Shown in pieces: positions 1-7,149 of a stretch of 12,158 nucleotides of DNA; within the stretch, counting starts at the first letter, position 1, and each line of letters begins with the position of its first letter. The stretch comes from JBCBKZ01 sp039026975. GTDB taxonomy: Bacteria; Bacteroidota; Bacteroidia; J057. Position numbers and translations under genes: made by a program. The DNA lies in the NCBI GenBank assembly GCA_039026975.1, contig JBCCLI010000185.1, forward strand, positions 1 through 12,158, in the 5' to 3' direction. The notes beneath the pieces are model-generated. The model saw only the letters and a program-made list of their open reading frames with translations. It did no database searches and was not told where the DNA came from.

Positions 1-734
1 CAGCCACTGTGGGCTTAAATAGTGGGAGAATACCCATATGTAATGACTACGGCACCTTTGATCATCCCGGATATGATTATTTGGGGAACTACCAAGATGA
101 TGCCTGCCAGGCTGCCGGGGTCAGCCACCTGGACTACAGGCTAGTGATGGGAGATGGAAATAAAGGAAAGGTGCTGGAGCCAAAAGACTTGCTTGAGTTT
201 CAGGCAGAAGTAAAAACCAATATGCACGCTTTTACCTGGTCAGTCTGGGAAAATCAGTATGTAGAGTCTTTTGTGTTGGAGCGCTGTACCTTGGGAGGAA
301 CCTTTGTCCCCATTTATGAAGAAATAGGGACCCCTTATTCTGGCCATACTAGTTACAGGCATGAGGTTATAGCACCTGAAGGAGAAGTTTCTTACAGAGT
401 GTTACTCAAACAGATACAAGGGGACTTACTCATCTCAGACACCATAACCTTTGCCCCTATTCCCAATAGTATAGAAGCAGATAGCCTTACGCTTAAAGCA
501 TGGCCCAATCCCTTCCTGGATCAGCTCAAGCTAGAAATAGGTAGCCCGGAAAATAGCAGCTTCTACGCGCTGATCACTAATGAAAATGCGCAAATCATTT
601 GGGAGGATACCTTTGAAGGGACAAATAGCTATTACGAGAAAACACTTAACCTGGGACATCTTCCTTCCGGGATCTATTATCTCTCTGTTAGAGGAGAGAG
701 AGAACAAAAACACCTGAAACTCATCAAGAGATAG
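1..734 (+). CDS. C-terminal part of a T9SS-secreted protein (5' end outside window)
   Basis: The frame is open to the left edge, so the GTG at 9 is probably internal rather than a start. Numbering from that codon, residues 1-60 hold a stretch with two Cys (C11, C33) that I do not recognise. Residues about 65-150 resemble the fibronectin-III-like module that often precedes Bacteroidota sorting domains: 'FTWSVWENQYVESFVLERC' is a variant of the usual 'W.t..E.n...F.veRS' pattern, followed by 'SYRVLLKQ'. Residues about 158-241 are a T9SS type A C-terminal sorting domain: 'AWPNPF', a central beta-rich part, 'LPSGIYYLSV' and the terminal 'LKLIKR'. By family knowledge such proteins cross the inner membrane by Sec and the outer membrane by T9SS, and are then released or anchored after the tail is cleaved. 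The functional domain lies upstream and is unseen, so no activity can be assigned. The stop codon is followed at 735-745 by an 11-bp palindrome (GGAATAATTCC). Confidence 0.85.
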   Translation, partial: ATVGLNSGRIPICNDYGTFDHPGYDYLGNYQDDACQAAGVSHLDYRLVMGDGNKGKVLEPKDLLEFQAEVKTNMHAFTWSVWENQYVESFVLERCTLGGTFVPIYEEIGTPYSGHTSYRHEVIAPEGEVSYRVLLKQIQGDLLISDTITFAPIPNSIEADSLTLKAWPNPFLDQLKLEIGSPENSSFYALITNENAQIIWEDTFEGTNSYYEKTLNLGHLPSGIYYLSVRGEREQKHLKLIKR

Positions 735-767
735 GGAATAATTCCTAAATAGCCTCTATATTCACCC

Positions 768-775
768 TTCTTTTG
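768..775 (+). promoter_or_regulatory. weak candidate -7 element for the nucleoside transporter
   Basis: TTCTTTTG matches 7 of 8 positions of the Bacteroidota -7 consensus TAnnTTTG. It would place the transcript start near 782, giving a leader of about 17 nt before the ATG at 799. I see no TTG at the expected distance upstream, so this is only a weak candidate; readthrough from the preceding gene is equally possible because the gap is only 64 bp. Confidence 0.2.
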
Positions 776-798
776 TAGCGTTCAAGAATATTCAGACC

Positions 799-2613
799 AT
801 GCATTCTATCCGGAAAGGATCACTTCTGATCATTTGTTGGTTGGGCATTTATGCCTCAGTTTCCGCTACAGTTACTAAAGATTCTCTCCAAAACATGTGG
901 GCTATTTCCTCTGGAGTGGGTTCCCTACTCACGGAAGAACATTCCTCAGATCCACACTTTCTCAGATTTTCTATTGATAGTTTTTATGTCAGTACCCAAG
1001 CAGGAATACTGGTAAGTGGTAAGTACCTGCTGGAAGGAGATAGCCTTCTCTTCCAGTTTGAGCGGCTGAGCGTGGAAGCTACCATAGATTCAGTAGTGTA
1101 TTCCGTGGAGGATGATCAGCCTGTTTTTGACTTCTTTTACAAAGGGGAAAAACTGGCTAGTCAAAGTATGACGGACATTCAATCCGAAAGAAGAGTCATA
1201 ATCTGTCAGGTAGAAAGGCAGGCAGATGAAGGCTACATCTTTTCCCATGCTGGGGGGATTATTTCCATAGAAGAGAGAAGCTACACTAAGCCTTCTCCCT
1301 TTTCTTTTTTGGATATTCTGAGAGGGATACTGGGAACAGTAGCCATGGTATTTGCTGGCTGGCTATTTAGTGAGAATAGAAAAAAGATTAATTGGCGATT
1401 GGTAGGTTCAGGTCTGGTTCTACAATTGGTCTTCGCCCTACTAGTTCTGAAGGTTCCATTTGTGAAAGATGGGTTTTCAGCTATAGCGGGTGCTTTTGTA
1501 GAAATTCTCAACTTTACCACTGCTGGCTCAGCTTTTCTGTTTGAGGGCTTAGTAGCAGATGTGAATAAGTTTGGTTACATCTTCGCCTTTCAGATTCTCC
1601 CTACCATTGTGTTCTTCTCTGCTTTCATGTCCCTGCTGTACTATCTGGGGGTTCTTCAGAAAATAGTTTATGGCTTTGCATGGTTGATGAAGCGCACGAT
1701 GAAGTTGTCAGGGGCTGAGTCCCTGGCTGCTGCAGGGAATATTTTTGTAGGCCAAACGGAGGCCCCTTTATTGGTACGGCCATATTTGGAAAAAATGACC
1801 CGCTCTGAGATCATGTCTCTTATGACAGGAGGGATGGCCACCATTGCTGGGGGGGTGTTTGCTGCTTATATAGGCTACCTGGGAGGAACTGATCCTGTTC
1901 AGCAACAGCTATTTGCTACCCACCTGCTGTCTGCTTCCATCATGTCAGCACCAGCAGCCCTGGTAGCGGCTAAACTCATAGTTCCAGAGACCAAGGAGGT
2001 GCTCCAAGACCTCTCCGTTCCTAAAGAAAAAATAGGCTCTAATGTGCTGGATGCCATTACTAACGGCTCCAGGGATGGCCTCAGATTAGCCGTGAATGTG
2101 GGGATCATGATCATGGTCTTCATTGCATTTATGGCTATGATCAACTACCTTTTGGCTTCTCAAATTGGGAATATTCACATTGGAAGTTCTCCTAGTCTCA
2201 ATGAGACCATAGCAGCTGCTACTGATGGGAAGTACCAGTTTAACTTACAGTACCTCCTGGGCATGTTGTTTGCTCCCATAGCCTGGATTATAGGCGTTCC
2301 TACTGAAGATATGGTCGTGATAGGGCAACTATTAGGAGAAAAGACGGTGCTAAATGAATTTGTAGCCTATGTCTCTCTGGCCGATCTTAAAGATGCAGGA
2401 GCCATTGTGCACTACAAATCTATTCTCATAGCTACTTACGCCCTCTGTGGTTTTGCTAACTTCTCCTCTATTGGGATTCAGATAGGAGGGATAGGAGCAT
2501 TAGCCCCTAGCCAGCGCGTAACCCTAGCCCAATTAGGAGTAAAGTCCCTCATAGGAGGTACCATAGCCGCTTTTATGACGGCTTCTTTGGCGGGTATGCT
2601 GTTTAGTATTTAG
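799..2613 (+). CDS. Concentrative nucleoside transporter (CNT/NupC family) with exported N-terminal domain
   Basis: This is a cation-coupled nucleoside importer of the inner membrane. The CNT core spans residues about 168-604. Diagnostic residues are visible: 'GQTEAPL' at 318-324 (first helical hairpin; G318, Q319, T320, E321), 'NEFVAY' at 519-524 (E520 corresponds to the Vibrio cholerae CNT glutamate E332) and 'FANFSSIG' at 552-559 (N554 and S557 correspond to N368 and S371, which contact nucleoside and sodium). Bacterial CNTs are usually about 400-430 residues; this one has 604. The extra part is an apparent cleavable signal peptide (residues 1-23, basic start, hydrophobic core, 'SVSA') followed by about 145 mostly polar, beta-rich residues (24-168) that I do not recognise. 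The bacterial CNT core is thought to begin on the periplasmic side, so an exported domain fits the topology. Substrate range cannot be read from the sequence. It converges on the next gene. Confidence 0.93.
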   Translation: MHSIRKGSLLIICWLGIYASVSATVTKDSLQNMWAISSGVGSLLTEEHSSDPHFLRFSIDSFYVSTQAGILVSGKYLLEGDSLLFQFERLSVEATIDSVVYSVEDDQPVFDFFYKGEKLASQSMTDIQSERRVIICQVERQADEGYIFSHAGGIISIEERSYTKPSPFSFLDILRGILGTVAMVFAGWLFSENRKKINWRLVGSGLVLQLVFALLVLKVPFVKDGFSAIAGAFVEILNFTTAGSAFLFEGLVADVNKFGYIFAFQILPTIVFFSAFMSLLYYLGVLQKIVYGFAWLMKRTMKLSGAESLAAAGNIFVGQTEAPLLVRPYLEKMTRSEIMSLMTGGMATIAGGVFAAYIGYLGGTDPVQQQLFATHLLSASIMSAPAALVAAKLIVPETKEVLQDLSVPKEKIGSNVLDAITNGSRDGLRLAVNVGIMIMVFIAFMAMINYLLASQIGNIHIGSSPSLNETIAAATDGKYQFNLQYLLGMLFAPIAWIIGVPTEDMVVIGQLLGEKTVLNEFVAYVSLADLKDAGAIVHYKSILIATYALCGFANFSSIGIQIGGIGALAPSQRVTLAQLGVKSLIGGTIAAFMTASLAGMLFSI

Positions 2614-2622
2614 AGAAGAGTT

Positions 2623-2689
2623 TTCACGCAAAGGCGCTAAGTCGCCAAGAAAAGTAATATCTCTTTGCGGCTTCGCCCCTTTGCGTGAA
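2623..2689. repeat. Imperfect inverted repeat between convergent genes (dispersed-repeat-like stem-loop)
   Basis: Two 28-nt arms, 2623-2650 and 2662-2689, are inverted copies with 24 of 28 positions matching around an 11-nt spacer. The outer 12 bp (TTCACGCAAAGG / CCTTTGCGTGAA) are perfect. The element fills most of the 89-bp gap between the stop codons of the convergent transporter and flavoprotein genes, so it could act as a bidirectional transcript end, although neither side has a classical T-run. The motif ACGCAAAGGCGC...AAG resembles short palindromic repeats scattered between genes in many Bacteroidota and other bacteria; read on the minus strand it gives peptides of the type 'RKGAKPQR', a familiar spurious translation. 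Copy number in this genome cannot be seen from one window. Confidence 0.85.
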
Positions 2690-2702
2690 TAAATGGATTC
2701 CG

Positions 2703-5201
2703 TTACACCTCTACTATCAACCCCACATCTGGTGCTATTTTTCCCATACATACGTCGGGGTGTATGTCGGCTAGTTCTTCCAGGCCTTTCAGTGTTTGGA
2801 AGGTTAACCACTCTTGGGTTTTAGCAGCAGTTTGCATGAGGAACTTGGCAGATAGCTGGTCAAAGCCTTCCTGTCCTATTTCTGAGACCCTTTTCTGTAC
2901 GTGAGAAGGTGCAAAGAAAAACTGGCTTCTCCCCTGAATGATGCCCGGCTGTGGCTTGGTATTATCCCAGTGGGTAAGTCCTACATTAATAGTGAACTTC
3001 ATATTGTCCCCCAGCAAAGTGTGGAGACCTGCCATCACCTTGGCATTTCCAGACATATCTACTATGACAGTAGGAGTACCCGGATCTATCTTCTGTAGAT
3101 CATCATAGGTCAATACTTCATCATAAATATTAAATCCTTTGACAGCTTCCAGATTTCTGGCTGAAGTCATCCCTATCAGCTTGGGAGAATTCTCATCTGC
3201 TTTGAATGCATAGGCTGTACCCGTACTGGTTTTACTCGAAGCTGACAGAATGATGATTTGCTCCGCTCCATACCAGTCATTCATTTGTACGGAATCCCAA
3301 ATACAGTAAGCCGTCAAGTGCAGTGGGAACAATAGCATCCTGGCTCTATCATAGACTGGATTATAATTCGGCTCATTCAATACCCTGCGATACAGATTGT
3401 ACACCTTGGGAAGCTTGGCTCTATGCGCTGAACCGTCAATTACCCTGCCTTCTCTCACCCCTACTGCCTTCATCTTTACGTATTTGGCGGGGGGAAAGTA
3501 GCCGAAGAGCTTATCTCCTACAGGCACTTCAGGATGCTTAGACTCAGTTACCTCTGCAAACCCCCAAACCGGAATAATGCCCCATCCTTCTGTTTCCTCG
3601 CCCATAGGAGGGAAGAAATTCCAATAGCCAATCATATCTCCCGCCGCTGCATAGGTGATATTGTTAGCCGTATAGGCAAACTTCTGGATCTTCACCAGGA
3701 TTTCACCCTCCTGAATCTCTAATTCTTCCTTCGGCATTTCTACTAAACGATTCTTAAAGAAAACGTCTCTTTTAACTTGTAGTTGGGGGTTACTCATACG
3801 GGTATCTTGGTTGTTAAGTCTTTTTCCGAACGCTTGTAAATTTAGGAGGGCGGGTACGGAGTTTTTACGTATCCGTCCCATGATTTCCATCTTCTTTGTA
3901 TCACTCCTGTCCATTTCTGTGATCATTTTCCCAAAGCCATCCAGTCTATTCTCTCTCATCCAGCGTCGGAGCTTTTTGTCCTTAGACCAGGTAAACTGAT
4001 TTAACATCTGCGTCTCTGTCATAGGGACCCAGTCGGTAGCATGGTTAGGTAGCTGGACTACCTGACAGATTTTATTTTTGGTAGCTACATCCTTGTAGTT
4101 GGCTTCTACATAGGCTATCATAGAAGCACTAAAGGTGGGCTGATAGGATCTAATTGTTTGGGGAGTGATCAGTTTTTCTTCAAATATAGGCTTCATCACC
4201 AGATTGGTGAGGGCAGAAGCAGAACAGTCTACGTGTATGTGATTGGGCGTAGTGGGAAGTGTGCCCTGCTCAAAGATGATCTGATCAGTTTCTATCCTTT
4301 GGACACGCCCCAACCTGATGATATCTCTTATTTTTCTAAGGGCTTTAACTTCTGGCTTACTCACTGTAGCTCCATGGAACATTTTCGGGAAAATATCCTG
4401 ATCTATCCTTATGACTACTTCAGCAGCTTCCAACTTTTCATACATATCTTCTATGGACTTAGCCGTAGCCATAGCTTCCATTTGGTCCGCCTGAGATCCC
4501 ATAGTTCCTTCAAAAAAGTCCATGCCAGGTTGGGTATATTGGCGGTTGGTCAGCCATGCGTCCCTGGGCATGATCCAGCTTATCTTATCAGGATCAGTCC
4601 CGTTTTCCAGAAGATACAGACAAGCATCTATACCTGTCTTCCCTCCTCCCACTACTACATAGCCCTCGGGATCTTCCTTAACATCCACTAAGCCGTTGAT
4701 AGGCATGAACTGAACTCCCTCTGCTATTTCAAAATTAGGGGTATGAGTAGCTGGTACTGCAGCTTGATAGTAAGTGGTATCCACTACCTTTTTCCTAACT
4801 TCTACCTCATATCTCTCACCCGTTTTTAAGGATTCAAATTTGTGTTCTCCTTTATAATCACATTCAGGGAAGTACTGTATCCTTCCAGAAGGTAGAAAGG
4901 TCTCCTCCATGACTGCATGATAGTAACTTTGAATCTGGTCCAGGTTAGCCAGGCTATGGAGGCCCTTATTCATCCCGGATTCATTGATAAGTCCATCACT
5001 CAGTTCTCTCGAACTTACTCCGTAAAAGGTGGAAGGCTGGTGGAGGGTCACAAAGGGATAGGCAAAATTCCAGTGTCCTCCGGGTTTAGGGTTTCTATCT
5101 ACAATCAGGATTTGATCTTCAGTGGTTTCTGCAAGTAGCGTATCTACAAATGCCATAGCAGTGGCACCACAGCCGATTACGAGGTAGTCCGTTTGAAGCA
5201 T
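2703..5201 (-). CDS. Flavoprotein-like NAD(P)/FAD-binding module fused to DUF2855 (MDR-like) module
   Basis: This is an 832-residue two-part protein. Residues 1 to about 470 form a two-dinucleotide-binding-domain flavoprotein-like module: 'GCGATA' at 10-15 (GxGxxA, first Rossmann fold), acidic D35 ending the second strand, 'PGGHW' at 40-44, 'LHQPSTFYGV' at 53-62, and a second nucleotide-binding loop 'GGGKTG' at 185-190. It is related to flavin monooxygenases, but I find no FxGxxxHxxx[YW] fingerprint, so monooxygenase activity should not be assumed. Residues about 472-832 match DUF2855: 'AYTANNITYAAAGDMIGYW' (509-527), 'PVWGFAEV' (544-551), 'GDKLFGYFPPAKYVKM' (562-577) and 'ILSASSKTSTGTA' (651-663). 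DUF2855 is distantly similar to medium-chain dehydrogenase/reductases and quinone reductases and has no settled function. The frame is continuous through the junction, so this is a genuine fusion. No signal peptide is seen, so it is likely cytoplasmic. Its 5' region (5202-5433) separates it from gmhA. Confidence 0.88.
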   Translation of the reverse strand: MLQTDYLVIGCGATAMAFVDTLLAETTEDQILIVDRNPKPGGHWNFAYPFVTLHQPSTFYGVSSRELSDGLINESGMNKGLHSLANLDQIQSYYHAVMEETFLPSGRIQYFPECDYKGEHKFESLKTGERYEVEVRKKVVDTTYYQAAVPATHTPNFEIAEGVQFMPINGLVDVKEDPEGYVVVGGGKTGIDACLYLLENGTDPDKISWIMPRDAWLTNRQYTQPGMDFFEGTMGSQADQMEAMATAKSIEDMYEKLEAAEVVIRIDQDIFPKMFHGATVSKPEVKALRKIRDIIRLGRVQRIETDQIIFEQGTLPTTPNHIHVDCSASALTNLVMKPIFEEKLITPQTIRSYQPTFSASMIAYVEANYKDVATKNKICQVVQLPNHATDWVPMTETQMLNQFTWSKDKKLRRWMRENRLDGFGKMITEMDRSDTKKMEIMGRIRKNSVPALLNLQAFGKRLNNQDTRMSNPQLQVKRDVFFKNRLVEMPKEELEIQEGEILVKIQKFAYTANNITYAAAGDMIGYWNFFPPMGEETEGWGIIPVWGFAEVTESKHPEVPVGDKLFGYFPPAKYVKMKAVGVREGRVIDGSAHRAKLPKVYNLYRRVLNEPNYNPVYDRARMLLFPLHLTAYCIWDSVQMNDWYGAEQIIILSASSKTSTGTAYAFKADENSPKLIGMTSARNLEAVKGFNIYDEVLTYDDLQKIDPGTPTVIVDMSGNAKVMAGLHTLLGDNMKFTINVGLTHWDNTKPQPGIIQGRSQFFFAPSHVQKRVSEIGQEGFDQLSAKFLMQTAAKTQEWLTFQTLKGLEELADIHPDVCMGKIAPDVGLIVEV

Positions 5202-5433
5202 ATGAGGAAATAAATTAGGTAAAGGAGTAGTTCCAGAAAGACGAAAATACGCTTTTCTTTAGATAATAGAAGAATATTCAGGAATCGTCTACTTCAATAT
5301 CCTTAGTTCTATGAAGTACTCCCACTTGATAAGATCATCATGGCTGAGTTCTTAGGTTATTTTTTCTTCAGCCAGTAAGGCGGTAGAGGTCTGAAGGTTT
5401 TCTTCTCCCTATGTCTTGAATAGCTTGTCGCAT
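5202..5433. other. Intergenic region upstream of the fusion gene, downstream of gmhA
   Basis: This is 232 bp between two minus-strand genes with no credible ORF on either strand. It contains a small inverted repeat, TGGCTGA at 5341-5347 and TCAGCCA at 5368-5374, with a 20-nt A/T-rich loop. It has no T-run after it on the minus strand, so I do not call it a terminator. The promoter of the fusion gene should lie in about 5205-5270; read on the minus strand, a TATTTTCG there is one mismatch from TAnnTTTG, but no convincing TTG partner is visible. Confidence 0.5.
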
Positions 5434-6027
5434 CTATCCATAATTCGCTGGAAACAGCTTTCTCTCTACTAATTCTATGATGGTATGAAGAATGATCATA
5501 TGTATTTCCTGAATCCTGTCAGAGGTAGTACCCGGGATTATCCATTCGATATCTCCGCTACCTGCTAACTTTCCGCCTGATTTTCCTAATAGGCAGAGAA
5601 CGGTCATTCCTCTTTCTTTTGCAGCTTCCACTGCTTTAATGATATTAGCGGAATTACCGCTGGTAGATAGGGCTATGAGTACATCTCCGGATTGGCCATA
5701 AGCTTCTACTCCCCTGGAGAAAATATGGTCAAAGCCATAGTCATTTCCCACGCAGGTAATATGCGTAGGATCACTGATACAGATCACGGGAAGCGCCTTT
5801 CTGTCTCCTCTGAAACGTCCTGTAAACTCCTGGGCAAAATGCATGGCATCACAGGCAGATCCCCCATTTCCACAGCTAAGCACTTTATGCCCGTTTTGGA
5901 AAGCATGACTAATGAGAGTAGCTGCTTTATCTATGTGGGAGAAGTTAGCTTCTTCTGAAAGAAAGTCTGTTAAGAGTTTCTGATTATTGAGAAAGGCCTC
6001 TTTGGCTGCGTATTGGCTCATATCCAT
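5434..6027 (-). CDS. gmhA: Phosphoheptose isomerase (D-sedoheptulose-7-phosphate isomerase), SIS family
   Basis: GmhA converts D-sedoheptulose 7-phosphate to D-glycero-D-manno-heptose 7-phosphate in the cytoplasm, the first step of nucleotide-activated heptose synthesis for lipopolysaccharide core, capsule or glycoprotein. The 197-residue length is normal (E. coli 192). The SIS fold shows 'SCGNGGSACDAMHFAQE' (51-67), 'SDPTHITCVGNDYGF' (85-99), 'ALSTSGNSANI' (119-129) and 'TSDRIQEIHM' (168-177). The active-site and zinc residues of the family are in place: H63, E67, Q173 and H181, with the same Q-to-H spacing as E. coli Q172/H180. A second Met at residue 3 (6019-6021) is an alternative start. 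It follows the HAD gene by 39 bp on the same strand, so co-transcription is likely. No hldE-like kinase or epimerase gene lies in the window. Confidence 0.93.
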   Translation of the reverse strand: MDMSQYAAKEAFLNNQKLLTDFLSEEANFSHIDKAATLISHAFQNGHKVLSCGNGGSACDAMHFAQEFTGRFRGDRKALPVICISDPTHITCVGNDYGFDHIFSRGVEAYGQSGDVLIALSTSGNSANIIKAVEAAKERGMTVLCLLGKSGGKLAGSGDIEWIIPGTTSDRIQEIHMIILHTIIELVERKLFPANYG

Positions 6028-6066
6028 TAGCTAAATGAAGGGGCAAAATGACACAAAAGCCTACAC

Positions 6067-6681
6067 TTATGCAACACCGCTAAATTGATATTCCTCCATA
6101 GCCTGCCTGAAGGGGGCAAAGGAAGTGTATTGATGGGCTTGCCAGCCATATGCCAGGGCCGCTTCCACATGTCTCGGCGTATCATCCCAAAAAAGGATGT
6201 CTTTCTCTTCCAGCTTAAGTTCCTCTGTAATTAGGTGGTAATACGTAATAGCAGGCTTGGTATACCCAAGTTCACTTGAGAAAAAGACTTTCTGGAAATA
6301 CTTTAGAAAAGGAAAGTTATTTCTAAAGTAAGCAGCTCTGTACTTTTCCTGATTAGAAGCCATATAGCAGGGGATTCCTTTAGCTGCTGTTTGTTCCAGG
6401 AAGCCCACCATTTGATCGTCTATATTGGCTTCCATCTCATACCACTGGTCTATGAAGGCATCTACTCCTTCATCCCACCCCCACTCATTCAGGTATGGGA
6501 CTAGTACTTCTTTCAAGTCTAGCGTACCATTCATACACTTACGAAAGGGGCCCGACCAAAATTCCGACATACTCTCCCGAGAGAAGCCTCTTTCCTCTAT
6601 CAGCATTTTCCCAAATCGGAAACTACTAAGCACGAATACACCATCTGCGTCTAATACGAGGGCTTTAAAGGTTTTGGACAT
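6067..6681 (-). CDS. HAD superfamily hydrolase (subfamily IA-like phosphatase)
   Basis: This is a 204-residue haloacid dehalogenase-fold hydrolase, probably a cytoplasmic phosphatase acting on a small phosphorylated metabolite. All four HAD motifs are visible: motif I 'DADGV' at 11-15 (nucleophile D11, acid/base D13), motif II 'ASN' with S109, motif III K142 in 'GYTKPA', and motif IV 'FWDDTPRHVEAA' with D166 and D167. The helical insert between motifs I and II (about residues 18-95, rich in aromatics) is the C1 cap of subfamily I and would set substrate choice. It lies 39 bp upstream of gmhA on the same strand, which suggests, but does not prove, a sugar-phosphate substrate. It is not of the GmhB/HisB-N type that normally removes the 7-phosphate in heptose synthesis. 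A substrate cannot be named. Confidence 0.88.
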   Translation of the reverse strand: MSKTFKALVLDADGVFVLSSFRFGKMLIEERGFSRESMSEFWSGPFRKCMNGTLDLKEVLVPYLNEWGWDEGVDAFIDQWYEMEANIDDQMVGFLEQTAAKGIPCYMASNQEKYRAAYFRNNFPFLKYFQKVFFSSELGYTKPAITYYHLITEELKLEEKDILFWDDTPRHVEAALAYGWQAHQYTSFAPFRQAMEEYQFSGVA

Positions 6682-6735
6682 GGGAGATGAGTGAATGAGA
6701 GAGTGATTGAATTTTGAATGACTGAATCTGGAGAT

Positions 6736-6771
6736 GACTTAAACTTAGACTTAAACTTCAACTTAACCTTA
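6736..6771. repeat. Three tandem copies of a 12-bp repeat
   Basis: The units are 6736-6747 (GACTTAAACTTA), 6748-6759 (GACTTAAACTTC) and 6760-6771 (AACTTAACCTTA). The first two differ at one position; the third matches the first at 10 of 12. The array sits in the 76-bp gap between the HAD gene and the small upstream gene, and its last copy runs into the coding end of the latter (stop at 6758-6760), so it also encodes that protein's final residues. The adjoining 6686-6726 is likewise simple sequence built of GAATGA/GAGTGA-like words. It may have arisen by replication slippage. Confidence 0.75.
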
Positions 6772-7051
6772 TTAGTTCTTTCGCTATGTGCTCCCATTCT
6801 TCTTCCAGACTTCCCTCAAATACAGGTTTCCTGGCTCTCCTATACCAATATTCTGCATTCCACTGATCTCCTTCTTCTCTGTGCAAGTAAGCATGTACCC
6901 AGGCACCCCCTTGTTCATCTCTGGAATCTGCCAGATCATGGGCCTTATGCCAGTCTTCTTTGTGAGCATACCATAGGGCTTGAAGGGCCAGGCTTAGATT
7001 TGCTGGCGGTGAATCTTGAGATAAACTATGAGTAAATTCTTCAAAAGTCAT
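6758..7051 (-). CDS. Small conserved protein, TPR/Sel1-like helical, function unknown
   Basis: This is a 97-residue soluble protein with no signal peptide or membrane segment. The pattern 'LSQDSPPANLSLALQALWY' (10-28), 'DWHKAHDLA' (33-41), 'GAWVHAYLHREEGD' (49-62) and 'NAEYWYRRA' (65-73), ending in 'SLEEEWEHIAKEL', is one I recognise from short conserved hypothetical proteins in many bacteria. The paired 'W.KAH' and 'A.YWY.RA' helices look like one TPR/Sel1-type repeat. No catalytic motif is evident, so a protein-binding role is only a guess. It is the first gene of the probable minus-strand cluster with the HAD hydrolase and gmhA, and it is divergent from alkB across 98 bp. Its 3' end lies within a 12-bp tandem repeat array. 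Confidence 0.78.
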   Translation of the reverse strand: MTFEEFTHSLSQDSPPANLSLALQALWYAHKEDWHKAHDLADSRDEQGGAWVHAYLHREEGDQWNAEYWYRRARKPVFEGSLEEEWEHIAKELIRLS

Positions 7052-7107
7052 GTAGGGAAGTTAGAAGGAATATTCTGAAAATCTAGCTCCTGATAAGAAT
7101 GCTTGCA

Positions 7108-7138
7108 TTGTATCTATTCTGAGAAATTCTTAGTTTTC
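7108..7138 (+). promoter_or_regulatory. Candidate Bacteroidota-type promoter for alkB
   Basis: TTG at 7108-7110 and TAGTTTTC at 7131-7138 are separated by 20 bp. This resembles the sigma-ABfr promoter layout (TTG near -33, TAnnTTTG near -7) with one mismatch in the downstream box. The predicted transcript start near 7145 leaves only about 5 nt before the ATG at 7150, which is short, or about 14 nt if the in-frame ATG at 7159 is used. Confidence 0.3.
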
Positions 7139-7149
7139 TAAATAACGCT

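Noticed and set aside
2533..2811. 92-codon minus-strand frame over the intergenic repeat
   Set aside because: It overlaps the ends of both convergent genes, and its central 'RKGAKPQR' part is simply the translated palindromic repeat.
4158..4691. 177-codon open frame on the plus strand
   Set aside because: It lies wholly antisense to the flavoprotein half of the fusion gene, and its product has no recognisable motif. The minus-strand gene has clear domain motifs through the same interval.
5341..5374. 7-bp inverted repeat downstream of gmhA as a terminator
   Set aside because: The stem is short with a 20-nt loop and no T-run follows on the transcribed strand.
6718..7035. 105-codon plus-strand frame opposite the small conserved protein
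   Set aside because: The minus-strand product has a recognisable conserved pattern. The plus-strand product begins in the simple repeat and has no domain.
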